Below, piece by piece: positions 41,483-50,827 of a stretch of 64,000 nt of DNA. A program made the position numbers and the translations under genes. Position 1 is the first letter of the stretch. Every line of letters begins with the position of its first letter. The notes beneath the pieces were generated by a model that did no database searches, had not been told where the DNA came from, and worked only from the letters and a program-made list of their open reading frames with translations. Origin of the DNA: an uncultured Bacteroidales bacterium (GTDB lineage: Bacteria > Bacteroidota > Bacteroidia > Bacteroidales > Muribaculaceae); assembly GCA_902785925.1 (NCBI GenBank), contig CADAAI010000004.1:1-64000 (forward strand), written 5' to 3'.

Positions 41483-42988
41483 ATGAACAACGACGCTTTG
41501 GCATTCAACGCCAATGAATTGGTTGCTTTTCTTCAAAAGCCTAAAGAAGAGTTCACTAAAGCCGACATCGTGCGCTTTGTTATGGAGAACGACATTGAGA
41601 TGGTCAACTTCATGTATCCCGGCGGCGACGGCAAGCTCAAAACTTTGAACTTTGTGATTACCGACCTCGACTACCTCGACACTATACTTACCTGCGGTGA
41701 GCGCGTCGACGGTTCGAGCCTGTTCTCATTCATCCAGGCTGGCAGCAGCGACCTCTATGTGTTGCCCCGCTACTCAACAGCCTTTGTTGACCCATTTGCC
41801 GAGATTCCAACGCTGTGCATGCTTTGCTCTTATTTCGACAAAGACGGCAATCCTCTCGCCAGCGCTCCCGAGCAGACCCTTGCCAAGGCCTGCCGCGCCT
41901 TCAAGGAGGTTACCGGAATGGAATTCCACGCCATGGGCGAGCTTGAGTACTACGTTATCGAGGACGACGACGAGGCATTCCCCGCCATCGACCAGCGCGG
42001 ATATCACGAGAGTGCTCCCTATGCTAAAGAAAACGACTTCCGCCAGCTGTGCATGAAATACATTGCCCAGACAGGCGGTCAAATCAAATATGGCCACAGC
42101 GAGGTGGGTAACTTCACTCAAGACGGCAAGCTCTATGAGCAGAACGAGATTGAGTTCTTGCCAGTTCCCGCCGAGGAGGCTGCCGACCAGTTGATGCTTG
42201 CAAAATGGGTAATCCGTAACCTGGCCTACCAGCTCGGCCTCGACGTTACCTTTGCTCCCAAAATCACCGTTGGAAAGGCTGGCTCAGGTCTGCACATCCA
42301 CATGCGCATGATGAAGGACGGCAAGAACCAGATGCTCGATGGTGGCGTATTGAGCGAGGTAGCTCGCAAGGCAATCGCCGGCATGATGGACCTGGCTCCA
42401 AGTATCACTGCATTTGGCAACAAGAACCCAACTTCTTACTTCCGCCTAGTTCCTCACCAGGAGGCTCCCACCAACGTGTGCTGGGGTGACCGCAACCGCT
42501 CGGTTCTCGTGCGTGTGCCACTGGGATGGAATGCCGATGCCGACATGTGCCACCTTGCTAACCCACAGGAGAAAGACAGCAAGCGCGACACTAGCATCAA
42601 GCAGACTGTTGAGATGCGCTCGCCCGACGGTAGCGCCGACCTCTATCAGTTGCTCGCAGGCTTGTGCGTAGCATGCCGCCACGGTTTCGAGATGGAGAAT
42701 GCTCTTGAGGTTGCCGAGAAGACCTATGTGAACGTCAACATCCACGACAAGGAGAATGAGGACCGCCTCAACAGCCTCGCTCAGCTCCCCGACAGCTGCG
42801 TTGCAAGTGCCGACTGCCTCGAGAAGCAGCGTGCAGTCTATGAGGAGCACGGTGTGTTCAGCCCTGCAATGATTGACGGCATCATCGCTCAGCTGCGCTC
42901 TTACAACGACACCACCCTGCGTGCCGACATCAGCAGCAGCCACAAGGCCATCAAGAAGCTCGTTGACACCTACTTCCACTGCGGATAA
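41483..42988 (+). CDS. glnA: Glutamine synthetase, type I
   Basis: 501 residues. Family blocks are present: a short N-terminal beta-grasp (VNFMYPGGDGKLKTLNFVITDLDYLD), FHAMGELEYYVIE, metal-site KAGSGLHIHMRM, and NPTSYFRLVPHQEAPTNVCWGDRNRSVLVRVP with the ATP/glutamate-binding arginines. It joins ammonia to glutamate with ATP, the main nitrogen-assimilation step. The length is slightly above the common 440-470 residues. It stands alone with its own promoter and a strong terminator at 43047-43087. Confidence 0.95.
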   Translation: MNNDALAFNANELVAFLQKPKEEFTKADIVRFVMENDIEMVNFMYPGGDGKLKTLNFVITDLDYLDTILTCGERVDGSSLFSFIQAGSSDLYVLPRYSTAFVDPFAEIPTLCMLCSYFDKDGNPLASAPEQTLAKACRAFKEVTGMEFHAMGELEYYVIEDDDEAFPAIDQRGYHESAPYAKENDFRQLCMKYIAQTGGQIKYGHSEVGNFTQDGKLYEQNEIEFLPVPAEEAADQLMLAKWVIRNLAYQLGLDVTFAPKITVGKAGSGLHIHMRMMKDGKNQMLDGGVLSEVARKAIAGMMDLAPSITAFGNKNPTSYFRLVPHQEAPTNVCWGDRNRSVLVRVPLGWNADADMCHLANPQEKDSKRDTSIKQTVEMRSPDGSADLYQLLAGLCVACRHGFEMENALEVAEKTYVNVNIHDKENEDRLNSLAQLPDSCVASADCLEKQRAVYEEHGVFSPAMIDGIIAQLRSYNDTTLRADISSSHKAIKKLVDTYFHCG

Positions 42989-43046
42989 AACAGACGTCAG
43001 ATATAAGATTTGAGATTTCAGTAATTAGAAATCTGACCAAAAAATT

Positions 43047-43087
43047 AATGGGCAATAGTCATCCTTGGAAGGAAATTATTGCCCATT
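43047..43087 (+). terminator. Terminator of glnA
   Basis: AATGGGCAATA (43047-43057) with TATTGCCCATT (43077-43087), with a nested small stem, followed by GTCTTTTTT. Confidence 0.8.
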
Positions 43088-43148
43088 GTCTTTTTTCAAA
43101 AATTATTTGTAATATAAATCATATTTAGCTAATTATCAGTTTCTAATA

Positions 43149-44270
43149 TCATTCTTTATTTAGCCAAAAATTTAGGAAATAATCGTAGATGCGGTATTGT
43201 CCTGAACTATTTGTGATGATGTCTTTCTCTTGAAGTGCTATTAGATTTCTTTGAACAGAACTGGCTGAAGTCAAATTAAATTTCTTAATAAAACTCCCAC
43301 TGGTTGGCTGTACATTACCATGAGAATGAGCCAATGCAAGCAGTAGAATCTTCTGTCGTGATGATAGTCGAGCCATCATATCTTGATAAACGTCATCTTT
43401 CTCTTCAACAGCACATTTTATAGCTACATCAACCTCTTCTATTCCACAGTTGCTATGTGGATCACTCATGGCAAATAATTCATTGCATATTTTTTGAATG
43501 TACCATGTAGTGCCTTCAAATTTATTGTATATATATTGTACTGTCTCAGGTTCAATCTTAACATTCTTGCTCGCAAAATGACGAGTAATAAATGAGGTGT
43601 AGGAATCAAGAGAGATTGGCCTCAATGATATTGTTGATGCACTCTGATAGAATGGACGTGCAGGAGAAGAAAAAATTTCCCCCATCATATGTCGTTTAGA
43701 ACCAGAAAATACAAACCATGCATTATTGCAATTTTGAATATAAGTACGCAGCAAAGCTTCAACATTCTTTTCGGGATAATCCATAATGGCTTGAAATTCA
43801 TCAACGGCGACAATGCAAGGTTTATCGGCTTGACTGAGATATCTGAAAATCTCATCAAGTGAAACTTGAGGCGACTGAATATCTCCTATTTCAAGGTTCC
43901 AACTAGGTTGACCAAACGCATCAAATGTAATGCCTGTTCGCATTGACCCAACAACTTGCAAAAAACGCTCCCAAGCTTTTAACCCCTTTGATTTGAGCAC
44001 AGTAAGTATAGCACGTCCCAACTCATAGGCGAGTTCAGCAAGACTCTTTGTGGCATAGATATCAACAATAAACAAATGATAGCCTTCCATCAGTTGTTTT
44101 TGCGCAAAACAGTGGCGAATTAGACCAGTTTTGCCCATCCTTCGTGGTGAAATAAGTGCAACATGATTGCCATTGACTAAAAGAGATGTTAATCGCTTGG
44201 TTTCTTCTTCACGGTCGCAAAAGTATTCCGGACCATTATAGCCATAGGTCAGAAAAGGATTCTTTATCAT
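43149..44270 (-). CDS. AAA ATPase of the archaeal-ATPase-like family
   Basis: 373 residues. CDREEETKRLTSLLVNGNHVALISPRRMGKTGL at about 17-49 contains the Walker A; Walker B is PCIVAVDEFQAI near 152-163; ...WFVFSGSKRHMM is the sensor strand. A C-terminal winged-helix region covers about 290-370 (LSSRQKILLLALAH...TSGSFIKKFNLTSASSVQRNLIALQEKDII). The DUF234-type nuclease often found in this family is absent. The members are STAND-like ATPases, sometimes linked to mobile elements; function unknown. The operator-like inverted repeat at 44326-44360 covers its -33 element. Confidence 0.85.
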   Translation of the reverse strand: MIKNPFLTYGYNGPEYFCDREEETKRLTSLLVNGNHVALISPRRMGKTGLIRHCFAQKQLMEGYHLFIVDIYATKSLAELAYELGRAILTVLKSKGLKAWERFLQVVGSMRTGITFDAFGQPSWNLEIGDIQSPQVSLDEIFRYLSQADKPCIVAVDEFQAIMDYPEKNVEALLRTYIQNCNNAWFVFSGSKRHMMGEIFSSPARPFYQSASTISLRPISLDSYTSFITRHFASKNVKIEPETVQYIYNKFEGTTWYIQKICNELFAMSDPHSNCGIEEVDVAIKCAVEEKDDVYQDMMARLSSRQKILLLALAHSHGNVQPTSGSFIKKFNLTSASSVQRNLIALQEKDIITNSSGQYRIYDYFLNFWLNKE

Positions 44271-44304
44271 ATTGTCAATCTTTAATTTGTGATTATTCTG
44301 CCAG

Positions 44305-44312
44305 CAAATATA
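44305..44312 (-). promoter_or_regulatory. -7 box (TATATTTG) of the AAA ATPase gene
   Basis: Minus-strand TATATTTG with TTTG at 44332-44335, 19 bases apart. Confidence 0.55.
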
Positions 44313-44325
44313 AGACTTTTTTTTG

Positions 44326-44360
44326 ATTATACAAAATTGCGTTACGCATTTTTGTATAAT
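44326..44360. promoter_or_regulatory. 16-bp inverted repeat overlapping the -33 element (candidate operator)
   Basis: ATTATACAAAATTGCG (44326-44341), TTA, CGCATTTTTGTATAAT (44345-44360): 15 of 16 pairs match. The minus-strand TTTG of the AAA ATPase promoter lies inside the left arm, so a protein bound here would block transcription. Confidence 0.55.
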
Positions 44361-44547
44361 TCATAAGAAAAAATAGATATTTTATTGAAAAACTGTATAT
44401 TAACCATCTAATGTTATTACGGGAACCAATCATTTTTTTCTTATTTCTTACCTAAAAAGTGCCTAATAACGCATCTTTTCAACGTTAATTTTAATTAAGC
44501 ATTGGGGTAAAAGGAGCACTCATGCCGTTAAAATGGAAATTTATATT
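44361..44547. other. Remaining AT-rich spacer
   Basis: No recognisable element up to the DUF2723 promoter box. Confidence 0.4.
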
Positions 44548-44555
44548 TATCTTTG
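44548..44555 (+). promoter_or_regulatory. -7 box (TATCTTTG) of the DUF2723 gene
   Basis: TATCTTTG 57 bases before the ATG at 44612. Confidence 0.55.
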
Positions 44556-44611
44556 TAGGTTTTTAAAATAAAATTCATTTACGCGAGAATAATAACATCT
44601 AAACAATCAAG

Positions 44612-47600
44612 ATGAAGAAGTATAACATTATTAACAACACTTTGGGCTGGCTAGTGTTCCTCGTGGCTGCTGCCACCTACATGCTCACTATCGAGCCCAC
44701 AGCGAGTTTCTGGGACTGCCCCGAATTCATAGCACAAGGTTATAAACTCGAAATCGGTCACCCACCTGGCAACCCCATGTTCATCCTGGGCGCACGCTTT
44801 GCTGCCAACTTTGCCGGTGGCGATGTGGCAGCGGTGTCGAAGTGCATCAACGCCATGTCGGCAATCCTGAGCGCGGCAACCATCCTGCTGCTGTTCTGGA
44901 CTATCACCCATCTGGTTAAGAAACTGGTGGTCAAGCGCGACGATGAAGAGATTTCGCTTGCCAAGTATCTCGTGATCATGGGCAGCGGCCTGTGTGGTGC
45001 CCTCGCCTATGCATGGAGCGACACCTTCTGGTTCTCGGCTGTTGAGGCCGAGGTTTATGCCTTCTCGTCGTTCTGTACAGCGCTGGTGTTCTGGCTCATC
45101 CTCAAGTGGGAAAACCGTGCCGACAGCCCCAGCAGCGACCGCTATCTGATATTGATAGCCTACGTGTTTGGCGTGTCGCTTGGCGTGCACCTGTTGAACC
45201 TGCTTGCAATCCCCGCCATCGCGTTGATTTTCTACTATCGCAGGACCAAGGAAAGCACCGCCAAGGGTTCGCTCATCACCCTGCTAATCTCGTTTGTGGT
45301 GATAGTGCTCATCCTTTACGGACTGGAGCCCGGCTTCATTGAGATGGCAGGCTACTTCGAGCGTTTCTTTGTCAACACCTTCCACATGAGCTACAACAGC
45401 GGCGTGCTAATCTATGCGTTGCTGCTGCTTGCAGTGATGGCATGGGCACTCTTAGAACTTCACCGCGACAAGAGCGAGGCACTAAAGAAAGTGTCGGTGT
45501 TCCTGAGCATCGTGCTCTCGGGTATGCTCATGCTCACCAACACCCTGTGGATTCCCATCATCTTGATTATAGCTCTTGCAGTATATCTGTTTGGCTTCGC
45601 CAAGAAGTTCTCGCCACGCCTCTACAGCAACATCATCCTTTCAATAATGATGATTTTCATTGGCTTCTCGTGCTATGCGCTGGTTCTCATACGCAGTAGT
45701 GCTAACCTGCCTCTTGACGAGAACTCGCCCAACAGCCCATTCGCTCTCACTAGCTACTTGAGCCGTGACCAGTATGGCAAGTCACCACTGGTATATGGCA
45801 ATACCCTCAACTCGCCTGTCCAGCGCACTAGCGATGGTAAGCCTGTTGTAACCGAGGGTCCTCACAAATATACACGCGTGGTGAAGACCGAGGAAGGTCA
45901 GCCCAACGAGTATATCGACCTTGGTCCACAAGAAGATCCCAAGTATGCACCCGAGACCGAGATGCTGTTCCCACGCATCCACAGTGCAGCTCACGCCCAA
46001 GACTATGCCAACTTGCTTGGCGAGGACCAAGTGGGCCAGCCTGTTAATGCAACTGTATATGTTGATGCCGCTCAACAAGTGCCAGTCAATAAACCCACAA
46101 TCACCGAGAACCTCACGTTCTTCTTCAGCTACCAGCTCAACTACATGTACTGGCGTTACTTCATGTGGAACTTCGCAGGACGCCAGAACGACATTCAGAG
46201 CAATGGTCCTGGCGACGTGACACGCGGCAACTGGATAAGCGGTCTATCGTTTATCGACAATCCACGCTTGGGCGACCAGCAGTTCCTGCCCGAAGACTAC
46301 GGAACAGGCAACAAGGGACACAATGTGTTCTACCTGCTGCCACTGCTACTTGGTATTATTGGCATGCTTTGGCAAGCCTTTGCTGGCAAGAAAGGCATTG
46401 AGCAGTTCTGGGTAGTATTCTTCCTCTTCTTCATGACAGGTATCGCCATTGTGATGTACCTTAACCAAACACCCAACCAGCCTCGTGAGCGTGACTATGC
46501 CTACGCCGGCTCGTTCTATGCCTACGCAATATGGATTGGTATGGGTATCGCCGCCCTGTGGCGCTGCGCTATGCACTTCATTGGGAATAAGAAGAGTAGC
46601 GACGACGACAAGCAACAGGCTACTGAACCACAAGGCAAGGGTGCTATTGCAACTGTACTGGCTGGTGTCGCAGCCATTATTGGTATCGCAGTTCCACTGC
46701 AGATGGTGAGCCAAACTTGGGACGACCATGACCGTTCGGGCCGCTTCTGCGCTCGCGACTTCGGCGAGAACTACCTGCAGAGTGTCGACAAGGACGCCAT
46801 CATCTTCTGCAACGGCGACAACGACACCTTCCCATTGTGGTACTTGCAAGAGGTTGAGGGAGTGCGCACCGACGTGCGTGCCGTCAATCTGAGCTATCTC
46901 GCTACCGACTGGTACATCGCGCAGATGCAGCGCGCAGCCTACGACAGCAAACCGCTGCCAATGCATGCCGATGCTCTCACCTATGCCTACGACAAGCGTC
47001 AATATGGCTATCTAGCAGGTGGTCTAACCAGTGAGACACCTGTCACTGCCGATGAGCTCTTCAAGAACTACTACAACGACGACACCTATCGCAACAACAG
47101 CTACGGCGAGCCTGTATTCAGTAACTCAAAGGTAATGATTCCTGCCAATGTGGATGCAGCCATTAATGCTGGTGTCATTCCCGAGTCGATGCGAGATCAA
47201 ACTGTCGACACCATCATGGTCGACCTCACTACAGCAGGCGGTGGCTTGAGTGCCAGCCAGACAATGATTGTTGACCTTCTCTCGAGCAGCATTGCTCAAG
47301 GATGGAAACGACCTGTCTACTTTGCCACCACCATCCCCGAGAGCTTGTTCCTAGGTCTCTCGCCCTACATGCTCAACACCGGTATGGCTTACCAAATCTC
47401 ACCCGTTTACAACCCCGATTATCAGAATCAGGAGAAACTTTGCAACACCGACAAGATGTTTGACGTTGTGACTAAGAAGTTCAAGTGGGGTGGACTTGAC
47501 AAAGCTAAACCCGGTAGCATCTACCTCGATGAGACTGTGATTCGCATGGTTACAACAACACGTAGCCAGATGCTAAGTCTCGCCGACGCACTGCTTCTTG

Positions 47601-48199
47601 AGGGCGATCAGGCAAGCGCCAACGGTGACCAGGCACGTGCCACCGAACGCTACAAGAAGGCTGAGCAAGTGCTTGACCTCATGTGCGAGAAACTGCCTGT
47701 TGAAGCATGTCCTTACCAAGGCGGACTGAGCCTCTATATTGCTCAGACCTATGCCAACATAGGCAAGAACGGCAACATGCCAAACGCCACCAGCAAGGCA
47801 ACCAAGATGGTTGAGAGTGAGCTCATGCGCTATGCAAAGTATGCCATCTACTACGAATATCTGGAGCAGGAAGGCCTCGACGACCGCATGTCGCAAGGCG
47901 ACCTCGCTGTAGTTCATCAGTTGATTCCCGCATTATTCGAGGTTTACCGCAAGACTAACCCCAATGGCATCGATAAGCTCATCAACAAGTTCAAGAGCGT
48001 GACAGTGGGCGAGAGAACCATCTCGCCACAACTCATTGAGGCTCTCACCATGAGCTACGAAGAGCGCGAGAAACTGATGATGCAACAGCAACAGATTCAA
48101 GCAGCCCAAGAAGCCGAAGCACCCGACCAGAATGAAGCTTTCATGGGCGCTGCAAATGGCGAAGCCAATGAACTCAATATCGAGAGCTTTGCACAGTAA
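44612..48199 (+). CDS. DUF2723 membrane protein (GT117-like, TMEM260-related)
   Basis: 1195 residues. The N-terminus NTLGWLVFLVAAATYMLTIEPTASFWDCPEFIAQGYKLEIGHPPGNPMF has the DUF2723 hallmark SFWDCxEF and the GHPPG block. The first 700 residues contain about ten or more transmembrane helices, followed by a soluble C-terminal part with TPR-like helices (about 980-1100). The family is grouped with GT-C-type glycosyltransferases and related to human TMEM260, a protein O-mannosyltransferase. I infer O-glycosylation of exported proteins; the donor and acceptor are unknown. The 15-bp terminator stem follows at 48220. Confidence 0.88.
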   Translation: MKKYNIINNTLGWLVFLVAAATYMLTIEPTASFWDCPEFIAQGYKLEIGHPPGNPMFILGARFAANFAGGDVAAVSKCINAMSAILSAATILLLFWTITHLVKKLVVKRDDEEISLAKYLVIMGSGLCGALAYAWSDTFWFSAVEAEVYAFSSFCTALVFWLILKWENRADSPSSDRYLILIAYVFGVSLGVHLLNLLAIPAIALIFYYRRTKESTAKGSLITLLISFVVIVLILYGLEPGFIEMAGYFERFFVNTFHMSYNSGVLIYALLLLAVMAWALLELHRDKSEALKKVSVFLSIVLSGMLMLTNTLWIPIILIIALAVYLFGFAKKFSPRLYSNIILSIMMIFIGFSCYALVLIRSSANLPLDENSPNSPFALTSYLSRDQYGKSPLVYGNTLNSPVQRTSDGKPVVTEGPHKYTRVVKTEEGQPNEYIDLGPQEDPKYAPETEMLFPRIHSAAHAQDYANLLGEDQVGQPVNATVYVDAAQQVPVNKPTITENLTFFFSYQLNYMYWRYFMWNFAGRQNDIQSNGPGDVTRGNWISGLSFIDNPRLGDQQFLPEDYGTGNKGHNVFYLLPLLLGIIGMLWQAFAGKKGIEQFWVVFFLFFMTGIAIVMYLNQTPNQPRERDYAYAGSFYAYAIWIGMGIAALWRCAMHFIGNKKSSDDDKQQATEPQGKGAIATVLAGVAAIIGIAVPLQMVSQTWDDHDRSGRFCARDFGENYLQSVDKDAIIFCNGDNDTFPLWYLQEVEGVRTDVRAVNLSYLATDWYIAQMQRAAYDSKPLPMHADALTYAYDKRQYGYLAGGLTSETPVTADELFKNYYNDDTYRNNSYGEPVFSNSKVMIPANVDAAINAGVIPESMRDQTVDTIMVDLTTAGGGLSASQTMIVDLLSSSIAQGWKRPVYFATTIPESLFLGLSPYMLNTGMAYQISPVYNPDYQNQEKLCNTDKMFDVVTKKFKWGGLDKAKPGSIYLDETVIRMVTTTRSQMLSLADALLLEGDQASANGDQARATERYKKAEQVLDLMCEKLPVEACPYQGGLSLYIAQTYANIGKNGNMPNATSKATKMVESELMRYAKYAIYYEYLEQEGLDDRMSQGDLAVVHQLIPALFEVYRKTNPNGIDKLINKFKSVTVGERTISPQLIEALTMSYEEREKLMMQQQQIQAAQEAEAPDQNEAFMGAANGEANELNIESFAQ

Positions 48200-48219
48200 C
48201 TAATTTGAGATTAGGGATT

Positions 48220-48270
48220 AAAGATTAAGGATTAGGGAACCCCACAAATCTTCTTTAATCCTTAATCTTT
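48220..48270 (+). terminator. Terminator of the DUF2723 gene
   Basis: A perfect 15-bp inverted repeat, AAAGATTAAGGATTA (48220-48234) with TAATCCTTAATCTTT (48256-48270). Confidence 0.7.
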
Positions 48271-48286
48271 TATAATTATAAGAATT

Positions 48287-48910
48287 ATGCTTATCGAGCG
48301 ACCACCACTGCTTTACCGAATGTTGTTCCCTGAAACCATATGGAGGATTCAGAAACGGCAAAAGACGGTGTATCTCACCTTTGACGACGGACCTATCCCC
48401 GAGGTAACGCCGTGGGTGCTCGACACCCTCGACCACTATGGAGTGAAGGCCACGTTCTTCATGGTGGGCGACAACGTGGCACGTAATCCCGAGCTCTTCG
48501 ACGAAGTGAAACGGCGAGGACACACTGTGGGCAACCACACGATGAACCACTTGCAAGGTGCTCATGTTACCACGCGAACCTATCTGCACAACGTGTTCCG
48601 TGCCCACGACATTATCCAGTCGCCGCTGTTCAGGCCTCCACACGGCTTGCTGCGGTGGGCGCAGAGCAAAGTGCTGCGAGGCCGCTTCACCATCATCATG
48701 TATGACCTAGTGACGCGTGATTACAGTAAGAAACTGCGTCCTGAGCAGGTGCTTGCCAACGTGAAGCGCTATGCCCGCAACGGCTCGATAATCGTGTTCC
48801 ACGACTCGCTCAAGGCCGAGCGAAACATGAAATGGGCATTACCGCGAGCCATCGAGTGGCTACAGGAAAAAGGTTACAACTTCGACACTATAGGACCAAA
48901 GAATACCTAA
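48287..48910 (+). CDS. Polysaccharide deacetylase (NodB-homology) protein
   Basis: 207 residues, a bare NodB domain without signal peptide. Motif 1 TFDDGPIPEVTPWVLD supplies the aspartates, motif 2 HTVGNHTMNH the zinc histidines, motif 3 FRPPHGLLRWAQ the arginine/proline loop, and a late histidine is in SIIVFHDSLKA. Such enzymes remove acetyl (or formyl) groups from N-acetylglucosamine-type sugars. The substrate is unknown. Start ATG 48287; queG follows after 3 bases, so they share a transcript. Confidence 0.92.
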   Translation: MLIERPPLLYRMLFPETIWRIQKRQKTVYLTFDDGPIPEVTPWVLDTLDHYGVKATFFMVGDNVARNPELFDEVKRRGHTVGNHTMNHLQGAHVTTRTYLHNVFRAHDIIQSPLFRPPHGLLRWAQSKVLRGRFTIIMYDLVTRDYSKKLRPEQVLANVKRYARNGSIIVFHDSLKAERNMKWALPRAIEWLQEKGYNFDTIGPKNT

Positions 48911-48913
48911 ACC

Positions 48914-49852
48914 ATGGATAGTGAGGGCATAAAGCGTGTGGCGCAAGAGCTGGGATTTGATGCTTGTGGCATCGCTAGGGTCGACCGCATCGATGATGAG
49001 GCGGCTCGACGTTATACCCAGTGGCTTGACGATGGCAAGAACGGGTGCATGGATTGGGCACAAAACCACCAGCAAGTGCGTGAGAATCCCGAACTGCTTC
49101 TAGATGGCGCTCGCAGCGTGATTGTGGTGGCAATGAACTACTATCCACGAATTTTCCAACCCAAAGAAGCGCCACAAATCGCCTACTATGCCTACGGCCG
49201 CGACTACCACGAGGTTATGAAACAACGGTTGTGGAGGCTAGGTGAAGCCATTGAGAAAGAGACAGGCCACAAGTCGAGGGCATGTGTCGACTCGGCACCG
49301 CTTCGTGAGCGATACTGGGCACAAAAGGCAGGAGTAGGATTCATGGGGTGGAACAATCAGCTCATCATTCCCGGCAAAGGGTCCTATTTCTTCCTGGGAG
49401 TGCTGCTCACCACGCTTGAACTAGAAGCCGATGAACCTTGCATGGAGCATTGCATGCAGTGTGGTGCCTGTGAGAGGGCATGCCCCAGTGGTGCTTTGCG
49501 CTGCGGCGAGACGGTCGATGCCAGGCGTTGCCTCTCGTGCCTCACGATTGAGCACAAAGGTGAGTTACCCGAGTGGGTGAGCGAGGTGATAGGGAACCAT
49601 GTGTACGGTTGCGACGAGTGCCAGAAGTGCTGCCCCCATAACCGCAACGCCATGGGTAACACAACACCTGAATTCCAACCTAAGCCCGAACTGCTATCGA
49701 TCACTCTCGACGACATACTTGAAATGACGCAGGAACAATTCAGCACTCTGTTCTCGCACAGCGCAGTGAAACGCGCAAAACTCGCTGGACTGCAGCGAAA
49801 TGCTAGAACAGTTAAGATGGGAGAGGAGAGAGGAAAGTTAATAAATGAGTAA
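48914..49852 (+). CDS. queG: Epoxyqueuosine reductase
   Basis: 312 residues. Cobalamin-binding N-terminal domain (FDACGIARVDRIDDEAAR; CVDSAPLRERYWA) and two 4Fe-4S clusters: C-x2-C-x2-C-x3-CP in CMQCGACERACPSGAL, and CDECQKCCPHN. Complete QueG order. It performs the last step of queuosine synthesis in tRNA wobble position 34. The C-terminal VKMGEERGKLINE is encoded by a purine-rich tract of the kind also seen at 51687 and 56433, and may be a recent addition. An esterase gene follows after 9 bases. Confidence 0.95.
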   Translation: MDSEGIKRVAQELGFDACGIARVDRIDDEAARRYTQWLDDGKNGCMDWAQNHQQVRENPELLLDGARSVIVVAMNYYPRIFQPKEAPQIAYYAYGRDYHEVMKQRLWRLGEAIEKETGHKSRACVDSAPLRERYWAQKAGVGFMGWNNQLIIPGKGSYFFLGVLLTTLELEADEPCMEHCMQCGACERACPSGALRCGETVDARRCLSCLTIEHKGELPEWVSEVIGNHVYGCDECQKCCPHNRNAMGNTTPEFQPKPELLSITLDDILEMTQEQFSTLFSHSAVKRAKLAGLQRNARTVKMGEERGKLINE

Positions 49853-49861
49853 TATAAATAG

Positions 49862-50695
49862 ATGATAATGAAGAAGATAATTGCTATAATAATACTTATT
49901 GCAACCATCATGCCGCTTGCGCAGGCACAATATATCGGTCAGGTGACTGCCATGCGCAACAAGGTGGCCGATGGCTACAACTTTTGGCTCTATGCCCCCA
50001 ACGAGTATTATGACTACCCCGATGATCTCTTCCCCGTGATAATTTTCCTGCACGGGCAGAGTCTGTGCGGCAACGACATGAACCGTTCTCGCAAGTATGG
50101 AGTACTCGATGCCCTTGCAATGGGGCGGCACATCGAGGCGCTGGTGATAACACCACAAAATCCCGGTGGAAGTTGGCGCCCTGAGAAAATTAGCAATATC
50201 CTCGACTGGGTGCTCGAAAACTACCGAGCCGACCGATACAAGGTCTATGTCATTGGAATGAGTCTGGGAGGATATGGCACAATGGACTTTGTAGGAACCT
50301 ATCCCGAGAAAGTGACGGCTGCCATGGCACTGTGTGGCGGCTGCACTCTAAAGGACGTTCAGGGCCTGGGCACACTGCCATTTTGGATACTGCACGGCAC
50401 AGCCGACGCTGCCATCAACATCTCGCAGTCGAAAAAGGTGGTTAGCGCCTTGCAAGAGCAGGACAATGACCATCTGCTGCTCTACGACTGGCTGCCTGGA
50501 GCCTCGCATGGCCGCCTTGCCCGCATCTTCTACTTGCCACAGGTCTATGAGTGGTTTTTCCAGCATGACAAGCTGCGTAATCCCGACCAGGTGAACCGTA
50601 ACTTCAGCATCACCCTCTCCGACATGAACGATGCCTACAATGGACTCAATACTCATGGCGGCAACATTATTACTGTCAACCATTTAGACCCCTAG
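49862..50695 (+). CDS. Secreted alpha/beta-hydrolase (PHB-depolymerase/esterase-like)
   Basis: 277 residues; ATG 49868 (MKKIIAIIILIATIM...) is an equally good start. Signal peptide ends LAQA-Q. Esterase motifs: FLHGQSLCGNDMNR (oxyanion region), nucleophile serine in GMSLGGYGTMDF, aspartate in LHGTADAAI, and histidine in GASHGRLA. It resembles carboxylesterases/PHB-depolymerase-like hydrolases of Bacteroidales that remove ester side groups from plant polysaccharides. The substrate is not known. Probably co-transcribed with queG. Confidence 0.85.
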   Translation: MIMKKIIAIIILIATIMPLAQAQYIGQVTAMRNKVADGYNFWLYAPNEYYDYPDDLFPVIIFLHGQSLCGNDMNRSRKYGVLDALAMGRHIEALVITPQNPGGSWRPEKISNILDWVLENYRADRYKVYVIGMSLGGYGTMDFVGTYPEKVTAAMALCGGCTLKDVQGLGTLPFWILHGTADAAINISQSKKVVSALQEQDNDHLLLYDWLPGASHGRLARIFYLPQVYEWFFQHDKLRNPDQVNRNFSITLSDMNDAYNGLNTHGGNIITVNHLDP

Positions 50696-50813
50696 TTACA
50701 GTCACTATAAACTGTAGTTCTTCTCCTTGAATTGTTAAAATCTATAATTTATTATGTGGTTTTAATTATAATCACTAATTTTGTACTACTAAAATAGGTT
50801 ATAAAAAGAAAAC

Positions 50814-50820
50814 GGGAGGA
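50814..50820 (+). promoter_or_regulatory. Shine-Dalgarno-like GGGAGGA
   Basis: Seven bases before TTG 50828. Such sites are rare in this window; it supports the non-ATG start. Confidence 0.5.
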
Positions 50821-50827
50821 ATAAGAA

